Below are positions 5,256-7,247 of a DNA stretch of 7,247 nt, piece by piece. The notes under the pieces were generated by a model. That model had not been told where the DNA came from. It saw nothing but the letters and a program-made list of their open reading frames with translations, and did no database searches. The translations under genes were made by a program, and so were the position numbers. Origin of the DNA: Candidatus Cloacimonadota bacterium (GTDB lineage: Bacteria > Cloacimonadota > Cloacimonadia > Cloacimonadales > TCS61); NCBI GenBank assembly GCA_014382915.1, contig JACNIV010000032.1:1-7247 (forward strand), in the 5' to 3' direction. Every line of letters starts with the position of its first letter. Position 1 is the stretch's first letter.

Positions 5256-7073
5256 TTAAAAAGCCTGTCCTATACTCAGATGAAGCTGTACGTTGTTTGC
5301 ATTGCTTTCTAAAGGTTGTGCCACATCGAAACGTACAGGTCCGATCGGTGTTTTGATCCTGAGTCCCAAACCTGCAGCATAAACCAGATTCTGTAAGTGG
5401 TAATCATTATAATCGTTCCAGACATTACCGCAATCCAGGAAGGCAACGCCATAGACTATCTTCCAGATCAACTGCCTTAATTCCAGTGACATTTCCAGAT
5501 AACTGTTTCCACCAATGGGAAGATCATCATCGTTGAGAGGACCAATTTCTCCGCGTTTCCAACCTCTAATGGAAGTGCTGCCCCCTGCATAAAATCTGTC
5601 CTCGATCGGAGTCTCTTCATCACCCCAGATCGGTTTGATGGAGCCGATCTTGATCTTGCCTGCCAGAACCAGCTTACCAACTAGATGCTGATATCTTCTG
5701 ATATCTATTAATCCCTGCAGGTAATGGTATTTACTTCTTAATTTCAATCCGGAAAGGGTTGTGACCAGAGAAGTATGCCAGCCTTTTTCAGGGAAAAAAG
5801 GAGGTAATGAATTATCTCTCGATATTCCGAGAGAAACACTCGATTTATTATAATACTCTTCATTTAGGTCCGGATTATCTTCTGCATCCTTGTTCTCGAG
5901 TGTGAGGAAATTATGCTCGAATTTATAAGAAATGAAAACACTGGTGTATACTGAGATATCCTGTTGAATAGTTGTACTGAACCCATAACTTACCAGATCA
6001 TAGGCAGATTCGTTTTCCTTGAGGATAAAAGGATTAAGAATAAAACTATCCCCTGGTCTGATAAACGCAGGTTGGATCATCTTAAGTTCAAAATTATAGG
6101 GTTCCAGAAAAGAATGTTTGGCTGTGAAGATAGCACGACGAGTACCTCCGAGAAAACCGAGTTTTTTTAAAGATAAGGATACGCGGAATCGATCTTCCAG
6201 TCCATATCCGACACCCGTTTTTAGTGACCAGAAAGGAAGTTCACTGACATTTATTTCGATCGGGATGCGATTATTTGAGATCTCATTTATCCTGCTTTTG
6301 AGGGCTACATACTGGAATACTCCCAGTTGCTGTATCTGCCTTTGTGATTTTTCAATCTCGTTTTGGTTGAATTCGTCTTGATCGGTAAAAGAAAGTTGAT
6401 TCAGAATGAGATTCGATCTGATCTTGTTATTTCCAGTTACATAAACATTGCCAAATCTGCAATACTCACCGGGATCGATGTTGAAAGTTATTGAAGCTTT
6501 GGAATTCTGGTCTTTTAATTTAATCTCGAAATCATTTTCCGGGTCAGGATAACCTTCCTGGATTAGATATTTTATGATCTGTTTTAAGGTGGATCTGACA
6601 TCCTGATCCCTGAATCTTCTATTAGTTTGAGCTTTCCACTTTTTTTTCTCTTCATTAATTAATTCAGTTATCCTATCTTGCTTTTCCCCGGAATTACCTG
6701 TGATTTTGTATTTTATGTCATCTATTAAAACGTGTGTGTTTTCTTTTATCAGGAATTTCAGAGAAACCTTTCTCCCGGAATGATCGATTCTTTGATCTAC
6801 ATTAACCTCGACCTGAAGAAATCCTTCTTCCTGATAAAATCTGGTTATCTCTTCAATATCATCTAAAAGATAAGTTTCATTAAAAGTTGGTGATTCCTTC
6901 CAGAAAAGAAGCTTATGCAAAAGATTTTCAGACTTCAGGGTCATTACCCGTTTCAATTTTGAATTCGAGATAGTTTTATTACCCTCGAGTTCAATTTTTT
7001 TAATTATATATACATCCTGACCTGATAAATAAAAGGCAATCAGGAGGAAAAATAATAAGATCACTTTTTTCAT
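5256..7073 (-). CDS. tamA: TamA-like Omp85 outer-membrane protein with three POTRA domains
   Basis: The 605-residue precursor has a signal peptide (1-18, ending AFYLSG). Three POTRA domains follow: about 20-112, 113-203 and 204-280, the last with VYVTGNNKIRSNLI and QLGVFQYVALKSR. The Omp85 barrel runs from about 281 to 605. Barrel landmarks are RFYAGGSTSIRGW (493-505), which carries the lid-loop RG motif, GGNSYLEMSLELR (521-533), GPVRFDVAQPL (578-588) and a C-terminal Phe in LHLSIGQAF, the usual outer-membrane sorting signal. Three POTRAs, a length near 600 and the adjoining tamB favour a TamA-type protein over BamA, which usually has five POTRAs and about 800 residues. It should insert or help fold beta-barrel proteins and dock TamB at the outer membrane. 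The ATG at 7073-7071 is chosen because it begins the signal peptide; its ribosome binding site is weak. Naming it tamA rather than a generic Omp85 paralogue rests on context. Confidence 0.92.
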   Translation of the reverse strand: MKKVILLFFLLIAFYLSGQDVYIIKKIELEGNKTISNSKLKRVMTLKSENLLHKLLFWKESPTFNETYLLDDIEEITRFYQEEGFLQVEVNVDQRIDHSGRKVSLKFLIKENTHVLIDDIKYKITGNSGEKQDRITELINEEKKKWKAQTNRRFRDQDVRSTLKQIIKYLIQEGYPDPENDFEIKLKDQNSKASITFNIDPGEYCRFGNVYVTGNNKIRSNLILNQLSFTDQDEFNQNEIEKSQRQIQQLGVFQYVALKSRINEISNNRIPIEINVSELPFWSLKTGVGYGLEDRFRVSLSLKKLGFLGGTRRAIFTAKHSFLEPYNFELKMIQPAFIRPGDSFILNPFILKENESAYDLVSYGFSTTIQQDISVYTSVFISYKFEHNFLTLENKDAEDNPDLNEEYYNKSSVSLGISRDNSLPPFFPEKGWHTSLVTTLSGLKLRSKYHYLQGLIDIRRYQHLVGKLVLAGKIKIGSIKPIWGDEETPIEDRFYAGGSTSIRGWKRGEIGPLNDDDLPIGGNSYLEMSLELRQLIWKIVYGVAFLDCGNVWNDYNDYHLQNLVYAAGLGLRIKTPIGPVRFDVAQPLESNANNVQLHLSIGQAF

Positions 7074-7098
7074 TAATTATCAACCAATATATTTCTTC

Positions 7099-7129
7099 CA
7101 AAAATTATTTTGTTCCTTTTATTGTCAAA
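7099..7129 (-). promoter_or_regulatory. Candidate promoter of the tamAB operon
   Basis: On the minus strand TTTGACA (7129-7123) offers a perfect sigma70 -35 box TTGACA and a Bacteroidota -33 TTTG. Nineteen bases after the TTTG is AATTTTTG (7106-7099), which differs at one fixed position from TAnnTTTG; the 19-base spacing is the one reported for Bacteroidota promoters. A sigma70 reading would use TAATTT (7107-7102) at a short 15-base spacing and is weaker. It lies in the only gap ahead of tamA, and transcription would start about 20 bases before the ATG. Confidence 0.4.
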
Positions 7130-7184
7130 CAAATCTGAGAAGTTAAGAATAATGTTAATATTTACTTTCGTCTTGATTTTTTAT

Positions 7185-7247
7185 CTATTCACTTTCAGCT
7201 ATTATTTCGAGGGTTTTATCCAGAAAAACGTCTCTTTTTTTCAGGAA
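7185..7247 (-). CDS. 3' end of an unidentified upstream gene
   Basis: From the right edge of the window one minus-strand frame stays open for 20 codons to a TAG at 7187-7185 and ends ...LDKTLEIIAESE. The other two minus frames hit stops within ten codons. The peptide mixes charged and aliphatic residues like a C-terminal amphipathic helix. It lies 111 bases upstream of tamA on the same strand. Twenty codons cannot identify a product, and an open stretch this short could be chance. Confidence 0.4.
   Translation of the reverse strand, partial: FLKKRDVFLDKTLEIIAESE

Noticed and set aside
5477..6381. Open frames of 67-87 codons in other frames within tamA
   Set aside because: They overlap conserved Omp85 barrel coding sequence and look like frame shadows.
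5256..7073. BamA as the identity of the Omp85 protein
   Set aside because: It has only three POTRA domains and about 605 residues, and sits directly before tamB. BamA usually has five POTRAs and about 800 residues.

Overview
The window is AT-rich, and every gene I can support lies on the minus strand, so transcription runs from high to low coordinates. The two large genes encode an outer-membrane Omp85 protein and a TamB-like envelope protein, so the organism is a Gram-negative (diderm) bacterium. Weak Shine-Dalgarno sequences at several starts, promoter-like TTTG...TTTG arrangements, short GC-rich dyads between genes and the style of the TamA/TamB proteins suggest the FCB group (Bacteroidota, Cloacimonadota, Marinimicrobiota or relatives). 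That placement is an inference, and no marker gene here fixes the phylum.

Layout, in the direction of transcription. At 7247-7185 there is the probable tail of an upstream gene, then a 111-base spacer with a promoter-like sequence (7129-7099). Next is tamA-like (7073-5256): signal peptide, three POTRA domains and an Omp85 beta-barrel. One base later comes tamB (5254-1424): one N-terminal membrane anchor, a long beta-rich periplasmic body and the conserved C-terminal TamB domain. A 344-base gap (1423-1080) follows, holding a perfect 26-base palindrome, a smaller hairpin, a promoter-like sequence and a possible 21-codon leader ORF. Then comes a tightly overlapping pair: a very basic 79-residue DUF2188-type protein (1079-840) and a protein of about 202 residues (840-232) from a conserved uncharacterised family with motifs resembling TIR or nucleoside-deoxyribosyltransferase folds. 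A gap of about 210 bases (231-23) has a GC-richer core with hairpins. The left edge cuts off the first codons of another gene with a good Shine-Dalgarno sequence.

TamA and TamB act together: the Omp85 protein sits in the outer membrane, and TamB spans the periplasm from an inner-membrane anchor. The pair serves outer-membrane protein assembly and/or phospholipid transport. The downstream two-gene unit looks like accessory cargo placed next to this conserved operon. Its genes are translationally coupled and flanked on both sides by dyad-symmetric sequences. The most interesting possibility is that it is a small, undescribed two-component module (basic DUF2188 protein plus TIR-like putative NAD- or nucleotide-processing protein). 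The enzymatic role is inferred from motifs only.
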